From Owenia fusiformis (taxonomy: Eukaryota; Annelida; Polychaeta; Sabellida; Oweniidae), in NCBI GenBank assembly GCA_903813345.2, contig CAIIXF020000001.1, positions 46,083,885-46,147,884 of the forward strand: a stretch of 64,000 nt of DNA. Direction: 5' to 3'. Shown piece after piece: positions 35,047 through 47,820 of the stretch. The notes beneath the pieces are model-generated. The model made no database searches and was not told where the DNA came from. It worked only from the letters and a program-made list of their open reading frames with translations. How positions within the stretch are numbered: the first letter of the stretch is position 1; every line of letters begins with the position of its first letter. The translations under genes were made by a program, and so were the position numbers.

Positions 35047-38000
35047 CAAGACGCTGAGTCACAGCTAAATGGTTCTACCTAGAAAACAATAACCAACTTG
35101 TCATACGTATTTATATTAAGATGTAAATATTATTTATTTTGATGTTTGTCCCCTTGTTAGTCAACTCGTGCTATATACCATAGATCAAGTAATATTTAAT
35201 CGTTAGATATTTCATTTAAAAACAATGGCAGCAATCTGGCATTTAAACATGGCAGCTACTACCATCATATTACTCAGCTTCCATTTTGTATTATTAATGA
35301 GCAGAACACAGTATTGCAAAATCGATATCGTAACCGTAATCTCAATAAAACTTAGAAACAAAGGGGATATTGTTCCCAAATGTGTGTAACTTAATCCCAA
35401 AGCTTCAATTTTCTCCAATATATTCCTAGTATTGATTTGGCTTCTCATAATGCAAAACCAACATCTTTAAGATATATTTACTTCTCGAAATCATAATGTA
35501 CCGTCTGGCTTAAAAACCGCAAGTAACAACAAAACAGCTGATGAAAAAATTTAAAATACGAAATAAAAACTAGTATTAGTACATTTGCATATTAATAGAA
35601 ATTCATTAGAATCAGCTGCTCTCTCTGGTTAATTTATTAATAAAGGAGGTTGACATTTAACGGTGGAAATTATAGGTGATGATATTAGGCTCCTAAGTAT
35701 GTGCAATCTAATTAAGATTTGTTTCTTTTGGTATTTCTAGATTTAAATCATTGATTTTATTTTTCAAATCGTTTTCGTTCGTTTTCGTTCGATTGAATTT
35801 TTCACTTTCATTTTTTAATTATGCCAGATGGGAGTTAAATTGACATCCTGTATTTCGAGTTTAGCAAACTTGAATTCTCATCAATAAAAAACACCAAACA
35901 TTGATAAGTACATCTTCCTGTTTGAACAAACAGGATACTGAGTACGGTCAGAAAGTTGAAATTACAACAAATTCAATTCATAATTTTCTTTTTCTGGGAG
36001 TACTGCAATGTTTAGTGTTTTGGTATAAATGTATAAACCGCAAATGCAAAACAAAGATGAAGAAAATACATATAACATTTTCACACAAAAAGTATGCTTA
36101 TGAAAAATATGTTTAATTTAGTTTCATGATATTCACTCTCCTGAAATACAAAATGAATCATTCACCGCCCTCTCATCTAGAGTCTATTTTGTTGTAGTAA
36201 CGGTAATCATGTATTCAATTTACTCCCCGGTGAAAGGACTCTTCATCATTATATTACATATATACATATGATTGCGTTTGTTAACGTGCCATCTGTACAC
36301 ATGACAGTGTTATTGTCCTACCATTAAGCATACCATTATCAATTGTCGTGTTTATATTTCTAGCTGATAACCTATTTAGCTTTGAAAACAACTATCACAA
36401 TTTGTGTTTATTTGTTAAAATGACCGACTAAACTCAATCAAAGACTCAAGTTCAAGAGACAGACGGAAGTTTAGTACCGATTGTTTCAAAAGTGGTTGGC
36501 CAAGTAATCCCTCGGTCATATTGTTTGAACTCAAATAGGTTCATATGATCATATCTATTGTTGGGTCAGCTTTGTAAATAAATGTTAGTTTGTAGGTTAG
36601 TTTACCCGGTCTATTTGAAGAATACATACAAGTATGACCTATGAACATTCCACCTGCATGTTTGCCCTACTTTAATAATATGTACAACATCTGTATTAAT
36701 GTTGGGTAAACATCACCAAGGAGCCCAAATTACAAATAAACAACGTGTACCATAATGTTATTTCAACTTTTGGAACCACCTTTAATCAAGTTTGGAATTG
36801 TTCAATTTTAATCAGATAAAATATAATAATAAAAACGTTTTTCCTGGCAAACGTTCAGGCATTTTTAAGTTAATGTTTTACAGATATTGAAAGGTGTCAT
36901 GAATCTCAAGATTGTTGTTAGTCTCATCTGAAAAACAGACATATTTGAAAATGTGTTTATTTGTAGTAGGGCCCCAAACGTTGAAACATTCCACAGTCAC
37001 TGCATTCAACCATGTCAGATTGTACAATACACATAGAACCTCTAATATCTTGGCTGTGGATGATGCCCTGTTGCAATCAACTAAGATTTCTATGTTCAAA
37101 GGGGCACTACTGACACCTCCAACTGGTAGGGGATCTTGTGAAGATGAACAATATGACATGTTTGAATCAGTGATATTTATGACAGAAATATGAACTACAT
37201 ACTTTGTTATGTACATTCCCTGTACAGACAGGCTTTTAGCCTTTATTGTTGTCTGTGTTAGTAGTATATATGATAAGAACCTAATTTTATATTAGTTTAT
37301 CAAACGTTCCCATTATAATGTTAATGTGGGGTTACTCTACTGTACTTTCAATTTGGAAATTAATCATTGCAAATACCCCTTACTCCTGTTAGTTATAGTT
37401 TAAGAAAACTTAGCTTGATTTAGCGACCTGTGCAATTCAACACTGCTTATGGAGTTAGAACATGTATGCAACTTAGTTGACAATATCATTGTGTTCATAG
37501 AGCGAACATGTAACTTAGTTATGTACCACTGTGTTCATAGAGTAGACGTGTAATGTAGTTGACTTAGTTGACTATACCAATGTGTGATTATATCACTGTG
37601 TTCATAGAGCAAATATGTAACTTAGTTGACTATGCCAAGGTGTTCATTGACTATCACTATTCATTGACTCTATCACTGTGTTCAAAAGGCAAACTTAGTT
37701 GTCTATATCACTGTGTCTATACAGCAAACATGCAACTTAGTTGAATACATAACTATGTTCATTGAGTAAACATGTAACTTAGTTTACTATATTACTGTGT
37801 TCATAGAGTCGACATGTAACTTAGTTGAATATATCACTGTGTTCATAGAGCAAACATGTAACTTAGTTGAATATATCACTGTGTTCATTGAGCAAACATG
37901 TAACTTAGTTGAATATATCACTGTGTTCATAGAGCAAACATGTAACTTAGTTGAATATATCACTATGTTCTGAAGAGCAAACATGTAACTTAGTTGAAGA

Positions 38001-39349
38001 TATCACTGTGTTCATAGAGCAAACATGTAACTTAGTTGAATATATCACTGTTCTGAAGAGCAAACATGTAACTCAGTTGATAGTATCACCGTGTTCATAG
38101 AGCAAACATGTAACTCAACTGACTTGAAGACCATATTCTCAACTTCATTCATAACAGTCATTCTTAGATATATTTAGCATTTATACATTGTATACTAGTA
38201 TTTATTTGATGTCTATTTAATTTAATTTATTATGTTGTTTGTTATGTACTATTACTTGAATTCTCATCTGTGTATTCTGTAAAAAGGCCAGTTATACATT
38301 GTTGTGAGCAATATTTGGCAAATAATTTGGAGTAACTTGGTTAGTGTTTAAGTAGACTGCATTTCATATACTGCATCACCATATCATCAAGACTTGCTTC
38401 ATATCTTCAACAAAACACATATATATATTGCCTTATAGTCAATTTTCCATAAACAGATTAAGACTGCATGGACCCCTTCTTCTATCTTATATGTATTTAA
38501 AAGAAACAGTAGCAAGTCAGGCTGATAAACAGTATATCTGTTAACCAGCTTAATATGACATTATGTAATGATAATTATACCGAGTGTTTATAGGTAGAAT
38601 CCTTCAGGATTCAAATACTACTACTAGTATGTTAAACAAAAATAATCAAACTGCACATTTTCAAACTGAAATATTCCAGTACAATGATCAAATATAAGAG
38701 TACCATTATAAGTACAGTAATACATAAGTCAACAAATAAAAGGAGACATGTTTGAAATGTGCTCAAGTTTGATTACATTGTTAATTCTGTATTGCATTAT
38801 TTATTGAAGTGCAATAATAGATTAAACAGATCTTAATAATAGAATGAGGAGTATGAAGTCTCATATTTATGTTATTTTTTAAACAATTTCAGCCAAAATG
38901 TATGAAATAAATAAATGAATGAATTTTATACAAGAGTGTTTTTATTTTTATTTCTTTTTGAAGTACATGTCAGACAAATAAATGCACATGTATGTCTGTA
39001 TGTATTGCTTGTGGTATGACATGATACAGTCAACATGTAAGATCCCATTGGAAAATTGTTCAGCAAAAATTGAAATTAAGGGAATTTTCAATTTCATTTT
39101 GGCAAAGCTGCGTAACCTTAAATAAAAAAAACTTGATTCAGGCTAGTTGTTTTACTGTAAGATCACCTCCTACAGCACTTTTAAAGTTGTTATCTTTATT
39201 CGCAAAAAATCAATTACACAAAAAATCAATTACACAAATACTGCATGAGAATCTTATGATGGAACATGATCTTGTATTGTGCTTTATCACTGAAACAACT
39301 CAGGTCCATGATCCCAGATGCACATACGATGAATCATAAAATCCATAAT
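35047..39349. other. Intergenic region between SPSB3-like and EIF3H
   Basis: Includes the SPSB3-like 3' UTR and, on the other strand, the EIF3H 3' UTR (TTTATT-rich sequence at 38936-38956 could include its polyadenylation signal). A 42-bp minisatellite is at 37440-38122. Overlapping open frames of 93 and 112 codons at 36878-37216 lie on opposite strands and resemble nothing I know. Confidence 0.5.
37440..38122. repeat. 42-bp minisatellite
   Basis: About 15 copies of a unit containing GTGTTCATAGAGCAAACATG and TAACTTAGTTGAATATATCA. The central copies (37799-38040) are nearly identical with a period of exactly 42; the left flank is more degenerate. The minus-strand reading frame through it is a consequence of 42 being a multiple of three. 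Confidence 0.92.
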
Positions 39350-42300
39350 TTAATTACTCGCTACTTTATTCTCCTGTAAACTTTCTGCCATGAATAATTT
39401 TCCAAAACTTTGTTTGGCAAATTCGTTTATACTTTGTGAATATTGATTTATCTGTGCTGATGTTAGTAGAGACTCTAATCTGGGAGGTGGCTGCAGGGGC
39501 TTAAATATTTTGTTGATATCTTCCTCAGGGAGGGGGGCTTCTTTTCTTTGCGCTCGCAGTTCATTCTCCTGTTTCTAAAAACACAAATATAGCAATATTT
39601 AAAAGTCATGGTAAACTACATGAGGAGAGTATGATTATGAGTGCAATAAAATGGTTTAATGTCGTTAAATACACTGAAATTAAAAATTCTGAACAATCTG
39701 ATCGATTCCGACAAAATGAGCTTTTTGATCAAAATTAACGAAATTATGACAAATTATCAAAATTAGCAGTATCTAACTTTCCAAACAGAATTCATAGTTC
39801 AAAATTAAAAAGATTAAACAAGGCACAGACGTGAACAATATCGTACCTAAAACACAGCATTGTGGTCTTGTTGACCAAGAAAGCAAGATGGCCGCAGAAA
39901 AGTTAATCAGCTCTAGAACTTATCACTTTGTAACATATGTAAAAATTTGAATGGTTTGGCTGGAAACCTGTAGACAAGCCTTGATAGACAAGATTTTAGG
40001 ACGGAAAATCCAAAATGGCCACCTTAAAAGGATGAGTCTGGGAATGAGTCTGGGTATCGACTTAGAAAATATTGAAAATTGTAATGTCTGAAAAACCAAC
40101 TCAATCCCACATATTATTAAACTTCAATATCTTATCCTTCTTATGAAATTACAAAAATATCAATTTGTATCACAATTGATGAAGAATATTGGGATCAAAG
40201 ACAGTGCATATCACTTTATCAGAATTGAAAAAAAATCAATGGCAAATATTAAATGAATTATTTATACAAAAAGTGTGAAACATATCTTCCAAAACATTGG
40301 TTACTTTCTTTGTATAGACATTGAATGGTATTTCTGGATAAGTGAATTGGTGTTTATCTGGGTAATCAAGGGATTATAGTCACTCAAAGGTACTGAGCAT
40401 CCAGTTTTGACACTTCAATTGTGTTGGTGAAGTTATACATATTTCAGTCAAATTCATGCTGAGCACAACATTTTGGTTTCAATTTTATAATCTCTATACA
40501 TGAACCTGGTGATGAAGAGTCAGAATCAGTCAAAAAACCTAAACCGGAATACTGTGCTCAATGTGAAAACTAAAAGTGAAGCAACTTTTTTTCTGATATT
40601 TCTTACATCAAATGGCAGCCATCTTGTTTTTCCCCCTTCAAATTAAACTGGCGGGAAATTCAAAAATTTGAAAAAAAATTTAATCCTTAAATATATTTCA
40701 AAAAAATGATTTTCTTTATGGATCTTAATTAATTTCTTCTTTGTATGTCATACATGTTGCCATTGGTGTTTTTTTCTATGATAATGACCCTTTTTTATTT
40801 GTTAAGATACTTATTCTAACTCTCAGCAGGGGGTTAATTATGCATCAAAACTCATGAAAAAGTAAATATACTTATCAAATATAACTAGGACAGTAATAAA
40901 AGCCATATTTCACGTACATTTGACTGAGGGACTAAAAGGGCATATATCCAGACACATCCTTTAACCAGAATGCCCAAAAACTAATCAGTTCTTGACGTTG
41001 ATATGTAGAAACATCCCTGAAAATTTCAGATGAATCCCTCAAAAGGTTTGGCTGGAAACCTGTAGACAAGTCTTGATAGTAAAGATTTTAGGACGGAAAA
41101 TCCAAAATGGCCACCTTAAGATTTACCCAGAATGCCCAAAAACTAATCAGTTCTTGACGTTGATATGTAGAAACATCCCTGAAAATTTCAGATGAATCCC
41201 TCAAATGGTTTGGCTGAAAACCTGTAGACAAGTCTTGAAAGTGAAGATTTTAGGACGGAAAATCCAAAATGGCCACCTTAAAATTTAACCAGAATGCCCA
41301 AAAACTGATCAATTCTTGACGTTGATATGTAGAAACATCCCTGAAAATTTCAGATGAATCCCTCAAATGGTTTGGCTGGAAACCTGTAGACAAGTCTTGA
41401 AAGTGAAGATTTTAGGACGGAAAATCCAAAATGGCCACCTTAAGATTTACCCAGAATGCCCAAAAACTAATCAGTTCTTGACGTTGATATGTAGAAACAT
41501 CCCTGAAAATTTCAGATGAATCCCTGAAATGATTTGGCTGGAAACCCGTAGACAAGCTGAAAAGTGAGACGCCGCCCGCCCACCCGCCCCCCGCCGCCCG
41601 TCAAGCTGACTACAATATCGTACCTCTTGTTAGGTACGATAAAAAGATTAAAAAGAGAAAAGTCTTAAAATCATGAATGTAAATTTTTCAACAGTTTAGC
41701 TTGGTCTCTGATACATGTGATAGAGCCAAAGAATCAGATGTGGTAACAATTCAGTTCTTCATCACAAATAGCATCACAGAGAAAAATAAACTTCCTTTTT
41801 AACCCTTAGAACGCTGATTTGTTTTGGACGTGCATTCCGTGGAGACTGACTTGTTTCGAACTTCCGGTCAATATTTTCGAAATAAAAAGTTTAAAAATAT
41901 TTTTGTGTCATTAATTATTGTGTCTATTTAACTTATTTTGTAAAAAATATGTTGTTTGAAGTTAACACCATCAACTATCAAAACCATCACATTTGGAGAA
42001 GAATAGCGGCAAATCATTAAGGTAAAGACTTCTGACTTTTTGCAAACACTTTCAACATTATCAAGCAATTAAACTCACTGATCCTCTACATGGAATTTGA
42101 CGTTAAAGCAAGTAAACCCACTCAACGCACGTCTGGGGTTAAATATTCATATTCATGATATTAAAGAATTTTCACCTAATTTTTCTTCACAAAAATAGTA
42201 TCTTACCCTTTTCATAAGATACTGTTCTTTGGCATGCTTCTGTTTCTGGACTTGTCTTTGGAAGTTTGTAAATTTGTTAGCATCCTGACTCAGTTCATCT

Positions 42301-45300
42301 ACACACTTCATCATCAAAGCCATCTCTTTTTCCAGTACAGACCTGGAAAACAATAAGATAAATTGCTACAAAACTTCAAATAATAACTACCTGTAATTTC
42401 CAACCTTACTTTCTAACCCTACAAAATTCTAAAATCATATTCTTTTCAAAAATATATGAAATTCTAACAAGGTTCAAATCTTTAAAACCAATATTATATT
42501 CTAGATAATCACTGTTCCACAGCTGAATGACTCTAACTGCAGTTAGCTTCATTCAAGATGGTTGCCGAAATTCTTTCGTTTTAGATAAACCTCCGATTTC
42601 AGCTAAATTAAGTTGAATCTGAATTTCAAATGTTTCAACATGCAAATTAATGAAGCTTCAATGGTAAATAACCACAAATAAATGCTCAAACAACTGCGAT
42701 AATGGAGAAAATGGCTTCACTTAGAATGACTCTAACTGAAGTTGATGAGTTACTGTACTTAAATAGAACCAACTACATGTCTAATGGCCTTCCTAATTTT
42801 GTGCACTTACGTGGTTGCAAGATCCAGGAACTGGTCATGTTCCTTGGGGGGTTGTGTCTCCTCTATTTCACACATGAGAGCATTCACAAGGTGGGAGTTC
42901 TTGAACACTATGGGAATCTCTTCAAACATCTTCTCAAAGCTCAGGTTTGATGAACTTACACTAGAATAGAGACACATACAAATTAAATCAATATTAAACT
43001 CCTTGTATTTTCAAAGATCTACAGATCCATAGCTAGCCCAGACAAAAAATTCTGATACCAAGCGAGATAAGCATTTTCGGTGACAAGTTCTGAGGTGAGG
43101 GGTATTTAGCGGCTAAATTAAATAGCACCCAAAATTTCAAAATTTGTCCAATCCACCAACTTTCAGCACTCAATTCATACACTTTTGGCAACAGGTAAAT
43201 GAGATTTGAATATAAATCTATCTACCAATTTTTGTATATGTCATGAAAGAATGAACAGTTTGAAAAGAAGCCATTTGTGTGGTCACTTGAATGTTTCATA
43301 CGTTGTTTGAATATCATTCATCCAAAAGAAGTCAGTACTTATGTGCCATAGAGCAATTAAGTGGAATGTGATACAGACAAATATTAAAGAATGTGACTTA
43401 CGTTTCTGGTGAGAAGTCTCCTTCCCTGTACATCTCCATCATTACTGGTGTGAGACGGAACGCTTTCAATGAGATTTTACCATGAGAACTTTTAACTGGA
43501 TCTGCAAATAATGAGCAAGAATATCTAAATCATTCATTCATACTAATATAAATAATTTGTTGACAATGTGTTAAGAGTTTTATTCTTAATAGATTGTCAC
43601 AGATTATGAAAAACATTTGAGGACAAGTTGGTTCCAATGTTTGGCTTGAAGTCAGAATATTTTCTGTTCTGGAACGGATCATTGAACATAGAAATCAACT
43701 TATGAAACAAACGGCAAAAATAGAAAAAATATGTTAGATATAGTATTTTAGGTTTAATATAGATAGTTACACAGAGTGTCTGCTGTAATATCTAGAAATG
43801 AAAAAATACATATGAAATGTAGTTCTAGCAAGTCTACGGTCACATACTTCTATTCTATTTGCAAACACTAAAATGAAAACATTTGTATTGACTTTAAATC
43901 TACCTACCATAAATAAGGACGACAGATTCTTCTATAGAATGCTGGTAGTTAAACTGTGATTCAATGAGTGCCTTGTTTACAAATGAACCATGATATGTGC
44001 TCTGGTACCATCCAACATGAAGATGGTCAATGTTCACATGTCGTAGATTTCTCATCATTTCCATCTGATACTGGACTGAAAATATAAAATGCATGTAGAT
44101 AGAATACTATAACATTTCATTCTATTGAGGGGAATATCTGTGTATCTTATGCAAGTGATATTCCACTTCTTTACAGTTACACAATTGAGACACGACAGCC
44201 CGAGTTTCAATATGATATTTTCCGAGGCTAATATATTTTCTCCAAGAAAAAATTCATATCGCTCCATCACGACCATCAATAAACAAATGTATTCAATAAT
44301 ATTTTTTGTGAAACTTATTCATTTTCCTGTTTTTATTTGAAAAATGAAGTGAAATTGTTGAGAAATTTATCTTCATAAATGACTAATGGTTGTATACTTC
44401 AATAGACTAGATGCGAGTAGAAATGATCTTGATTTACGTCATTAAATATTCAAAATAATATTTTTTGAAAATGTGACTTCTAGTTCAGTTTGATTCCCCA
44501 TAGACCCCATATTATAAAATCACAAAAAGTGAAATATCTTTTGTTGTATTGGACATATAACATTTTCTTTTACTGGACAATTTGCATAACTATTCGATAC
44601 ATAAGGGCTATATGAAAATTGAACCATTAAAACCTATGTAATTTAGGTTAAAGGGAACTTTCTACTATACCGCCATGCTATCTGACCCGAGCGAGCCACC
44701 TGGTGGTGAAACTGGTAACTACTTACTCGCATTTGCGTTATTCTGACTTCTCTGACCTCACATCTTTTGACTTAAGACTTCAACAGATGACTAAATAACC
44801 CAGTAACTGTTTCAAAGACTAATATTTCCAACAAGAGAGATTCATTTAAGTGATTATTAGTTCTTACCTTCATCAAAGTCCTCTTGATTTTCTGAATGCT
44901 GGGGGAATGGAAAGCAGTTTGTGATCTCAAGTCTGTTCTCCACTACAAGACCTAGCAGAACCCCCTGCACCAACTCTGTTCCTCCACTACCTATCTCCTC
45001 ACAGTGTTTGATGACCTTCAACACAACCTGAAATATCATTAAACTTCAATATGTGTCACCATCTGTGTTGCATTGAGTAATACTTAGAAATGAAATTTTC
45101 TAAAATCTTTTCAATATCCAGCCCCCAACATGTTGGAAATAGGCATGACTGCACTGAATGAAAATTGTTGTAAGGCATGGCAGTGTCATGGTATAAACAC
45201 TGCGGCAAGCAGAATGAATAATCAAAAATTGTTGAATGTAGTCCCCCTTTCAACATCGATGAATTCAATTTTATTTTAAAATATTATTATGAAATATTTA

Positions 45301-46601
45301 GTCTTCTAGGTTTCCAAATCAAAATTCATGATGAAATCTCGTGAAAAAAAATTTTAGTCAAAGTTTTGTTGATATTAGTTCACTGCACTTGGGGTTATCG
45401 ATTAATATGTGCAATGCAACCAATCACTTTCTCTTGATTTCCCAATCACGTGGTACAAGCAGAGGCGAATATTTGTCCGCACTTCCACGTATGGGAGTAT
45501 ACATCCTGGTCACTACAATGGCAAAATCTATGAATATTTGTGATGTTATGACGGTTTTGTTGAGATGGATATTTCTGAAACATTAGCAATTTTTCAGTCA
45601 CAATTTCAAAGGGCTGAAAAAGTTATTTCATCATGTTTAGGGTCATTCTGACCATGGCCATTGTGATCCTGGTCATGTGAATGATATGTAGAACTAGTTA
45701 AACTGACTGGAGGTCAGAACAGAACTCTGCTATCTTGGTTCAAAAACTGTTTGAAATCCAGCATGGTTTTGTCACTTCCTGTTTTGTCATTTCATGTTAA
45801 CTTCCATGGCACTTAAAGGCGTCTGAACACAATACTCCTATTCGTGATAAGAGTTCAGATGGTAATTTACATAAATATATCCCACGATGCATCGCTTTGG
45901 AAGGGACAATTTTCATTGGCCCACCGAACTAATCGATTACTCTGAACGAAACATCCGGAGATTGCAAAGTCAAAGGTCACAATCCGCTAATTTCATTGCT
46001 CGAGGATTACATCATAGCGTATGTATAACATCATATTGGCGGAAGATTGCTCGAACAAAATTTGTGAATTCTGATAAAACTAGTGTGAATCTTGACAAAA
46101 AAATCTGTTCAATAATCAGAGATTCAAAGTTACATTATTTATATTTTTTGATCTTCAATGGCGTCTGAGCAATTTGTGGGAAATCAGTGATGTCATTGAC
46201 GGCATTTCCAACTAAAGATTTCTTCGGATTTTGGGACTATAGTTCAAAAACCTGCCATGATGCATATCTATCATTTGTGCAAATGCAACACTACATAAAT
46301 GTTAAATAAATTTGTCAATTTAACATGGTACAAAAAGTAAAGAGAGTTCTACCATTGGGGTAAAGAATGGATTATGAATGATCAATGAATGGAGGATGAA
46401 AAAAAAAACATGTTCCAAAAATATGTTAGCGTTTTTGACGATGTAAGTCATAATCCAAATGATTGTCGACTTCCAAACTACACTCAAATCGAGCAAAATA
46501 TATATCCACATATTTAACACTCACAAAATACTTTAAAATATACTCACGAGGCCATCAATTAGCACGAATTTGACTTGGGAGTCTGAGTTTCTGCCCGCCA
46601 T
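39350..46601 (-). CDS. EIF3H: Eukaryotic translation initiation factor 3 subunit H
   Basis: Seven exons on the minus strand (46601-46548, 45027-44868, 44075-43908, 43501-43402, 42960-42811, 42342-42207, 39574-39350) join in phase to 330 residues, against 352 in human. eIF3h is an MPN-domain subunit of the eIF3 scaffold on the 40S ribosome. The MPN domain spans about residues 12-150 ([60 protein letters not shown]). As in the family, the catalytic JAMM zinc site is not intact ([10 protein letters not shown] in place of HxHP...D). The C-terminal half has [20 protein letters not shown], a Gln/Lys-rich helix ([20 protein letters not shown]), [15 protein letters not shown] and [16 protein letters not shown]. 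The short N-terminus [14 protein letters not shown] lacks the human Gly/Ser-rich extension. The last intron (2.6 kb) holds a 162-bp repeat array. Confidence 0.97.
39838..41640. mobile_element. Repeat with 162-bp tandem core and CCGCCC-rich end
   Basis: Four units of exactly 162 bp start with AATGCCCAAAAACTAATCAG at 40969, 41131, 41293 and 41455. Each contains TTGACGTTGATATGTAGAAA, GGTTTGGCTGGAAACCTGTA and AGGACGGAAAATCC. A single diverged unit lies at 39948-40025. The array ends in ACGCCGCCCGCCCACCCGCC (about 41567-41605), then CAATATCGTACCT, and the same ATATCGTACCT occurs at the other side (39838-39849), possibly marking the boundaries. A 5' part, a ~160-bp tandem core and a simple-sequence 3' part recall the pearl-type elements of bivalves, but that assignment is tentative. 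Confidence 0.7.
44112..44170. repeat. Single arm of the TGATATTCCACTT palindrome family
   Basis: TTTCATTCTATTGAGGGGAA, then GTGATATTCCACTT matches one arm of the palindrome at 25047-25180. Located in EIF3H intron 2. Confidence 0.65.
45165..45545 (+). mobile_element. Diverged relative of the 48766-49781 element, without the nested insert
   Basis: Shares, in order, GGCAGTGT-AT-GGTATA-ACACTGCGGC, ATGTAGT-CCCCTTTTCA, GATATTAGTTCAC-GCAC, ACCAATCA and ACGTATGGGAGT-T with the element at 48766-49781. The stretch where that copy carries a second transposon is continuous here (TTTCAACATCGATGAATTCAATTTT). It lies within EIF3H intron 1. Confidence 0.7.
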
Positions 46602-46606
46602 GTTGC
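46592..46606 (-). promoter_or_regulatory. YY1-like motif overlapping the EIF3H start codon
   Basis: Read on the minus strand, CAACATGGCGGGC places the ATG of EIF3H inside a YY1-type core (AAnATGGCGGC). YY1 sites that overlap the first codons are common in animal translation genes. Binding is inference. Confidence 0.45.
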
Positions 46607-46800
46607 CGGTTGTGAGAATGATGGGAGTTTCCCGGGAAAAAAATCACAACCCTTTTCACATCATTTACGTTTTTCTGAATAAATATTCCTGCTTTCTCAA
46701 TAAAATATCTTTTGCATGACTAATCTGTATCTTAAAGTACTAATTATTGTTAAAATTTATCCATAATGAAGCTCTCGTACATAGGAGATTTCGCAAGTAG

Positions 46801-46812
46801 AAAATGGCGGCG
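46801..46812 (+). promoter_or_regulatory. Consensus YY1-like motif in the EIF3H-UTP23 interval
   Basis: AAAATGGCGGCGCC is a full YY1 core match on the plus strand, 200 bp from the EIF3H start and facing UTP23. It could mark the promoter or a 5' UTR exon of UTP23, whose first coding exon is 4.2 kb away. That connection is inference; the ATG here opens only a 7-codon frame. Confidence 0.4.
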
Positions 46813-46969
46813 CCCATGAAAACGTGAAGATTTCCAATCCTGTGACAAATTGAGACTTTGTGAGTATTATGTCGATGTTATGATTATTTAAATTTATCCA
46901 ATTAGATACATAAGATCCATGGAGTACATCTAACCTTCATTAAGCACAGTTTGAACCACCATTGAACAC

Positions 46970-47373
46970 CTAGAGTCCATTTCACTGCTTCATTTCGTCA
47001 GTAGGATCTAGAACGGCAAAAATAAGAAATTGGGAGACCATTGTGCAATAATATATGGAAAAGTATATTCATAATGTACATGAATGACATTTGTATATTT
47101 CAGATTTTTTAGTTTTTTGTGCAATAAGCCTGTGCCGTCTTGTAATTTGAAGAATTTCAGCCATGTTAATCTTATTGAAAATAACATGGCAGAGAAACAT
47201 CCAAATATAAGAGGCCACACACTTTATAAGCCAAACTAGAAGCAATCCAAGATATACAAATGTCATTCATGTACATTATGCATATACTTTTCCATATGTT
47301 ATTGCACAATGGTCTCCCAATTTCTTATTTTTGCCGTTCTACTGACGAAATGAAGCAGTGAAATGGACTCTAG
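46970..47373. repeat. Fold-back element, about 125-bp arms
   Basis: The left arm (46970-47096: CTAGAGTCCATTTCACTGCT, CGTCAGTAG, AACGGCAAAAATAAGAAATT, GGGAGACCATTGTGCAATAA) is mirrored with few mismatches by 47250-47373. The spacer is about 150 bp. It lies in the EIF3H-UTP23 intergenic interval. Confidence 0.88.
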
Positions 47374-47519
47374 TCCAATTTTCCAATTATTATGATTATG
47401 AGTCCAACAACATTAGACCTACCTGGGCCTAGTTTCCTATTTTACACGTCTTATGGCCCCGGTAACGGCCAAGAAAATTCCCAATAGTAAAGAAAGCAGT
47501 TATTGAGGTCAACGACGGT

Positions 47520-47820
47520 GAACTTCTAGTCCAACTGTCCCGCAATTTGCGTATTTGTCACTCATTTGCTGGAAAATATGAAGTCACGTCAGTTTTTTTT
47601 GTGTGACACGCAATCTGTCACGCAAGTACGCATTTTACCTGATTATTGTCAAGCAAAAATATTTCTGTAAAAAACTTCAAAAAGTGATCGCCGATACAGA
47701 AAAAAAACCAATGTCGAAAAAACAAGCGCATTTCGTTCAGACGTTTCACGCGGATACCGTATACATGTATGTCACACATTTTCATGGAAATATTTCGTAC
47801 TATACAACATTTCATTGTAG
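47520..47820 (+). repeat. Dispersed repeat TGTCCCGCAATTTGCGTATT, copy 2
   Basis: Aligns throughout with 25185-25455: AACTGTCCCGCAATTTGCGT, TTTGCTGGAAAAT, CACGCAAGTACGCATTTTAC, TTGTCAAGCAAAAATATTTC, CGCATTTCGTTC, TTTCACGCGGA. Diverged by point changes and small indels. Confidence 0.8.

Noticed and set aside
36878-37216. Overlapping 93- and 112-codon frames on opposite strands
   Set aside because: Mutually antisense, no domain-like pattern, no splice-consistent neighbours.
37440-38122. Possible CRISPR-like array
   Set aside because: The units are contiguous 42-bp tandem copies without unique spacers, in an animal genome.
45887-46168. 93-codon plus-strand frame between EIF3H exons 1 and 2
   Set aside because: Lies inside an intron on the opposite strand; content not family-like.
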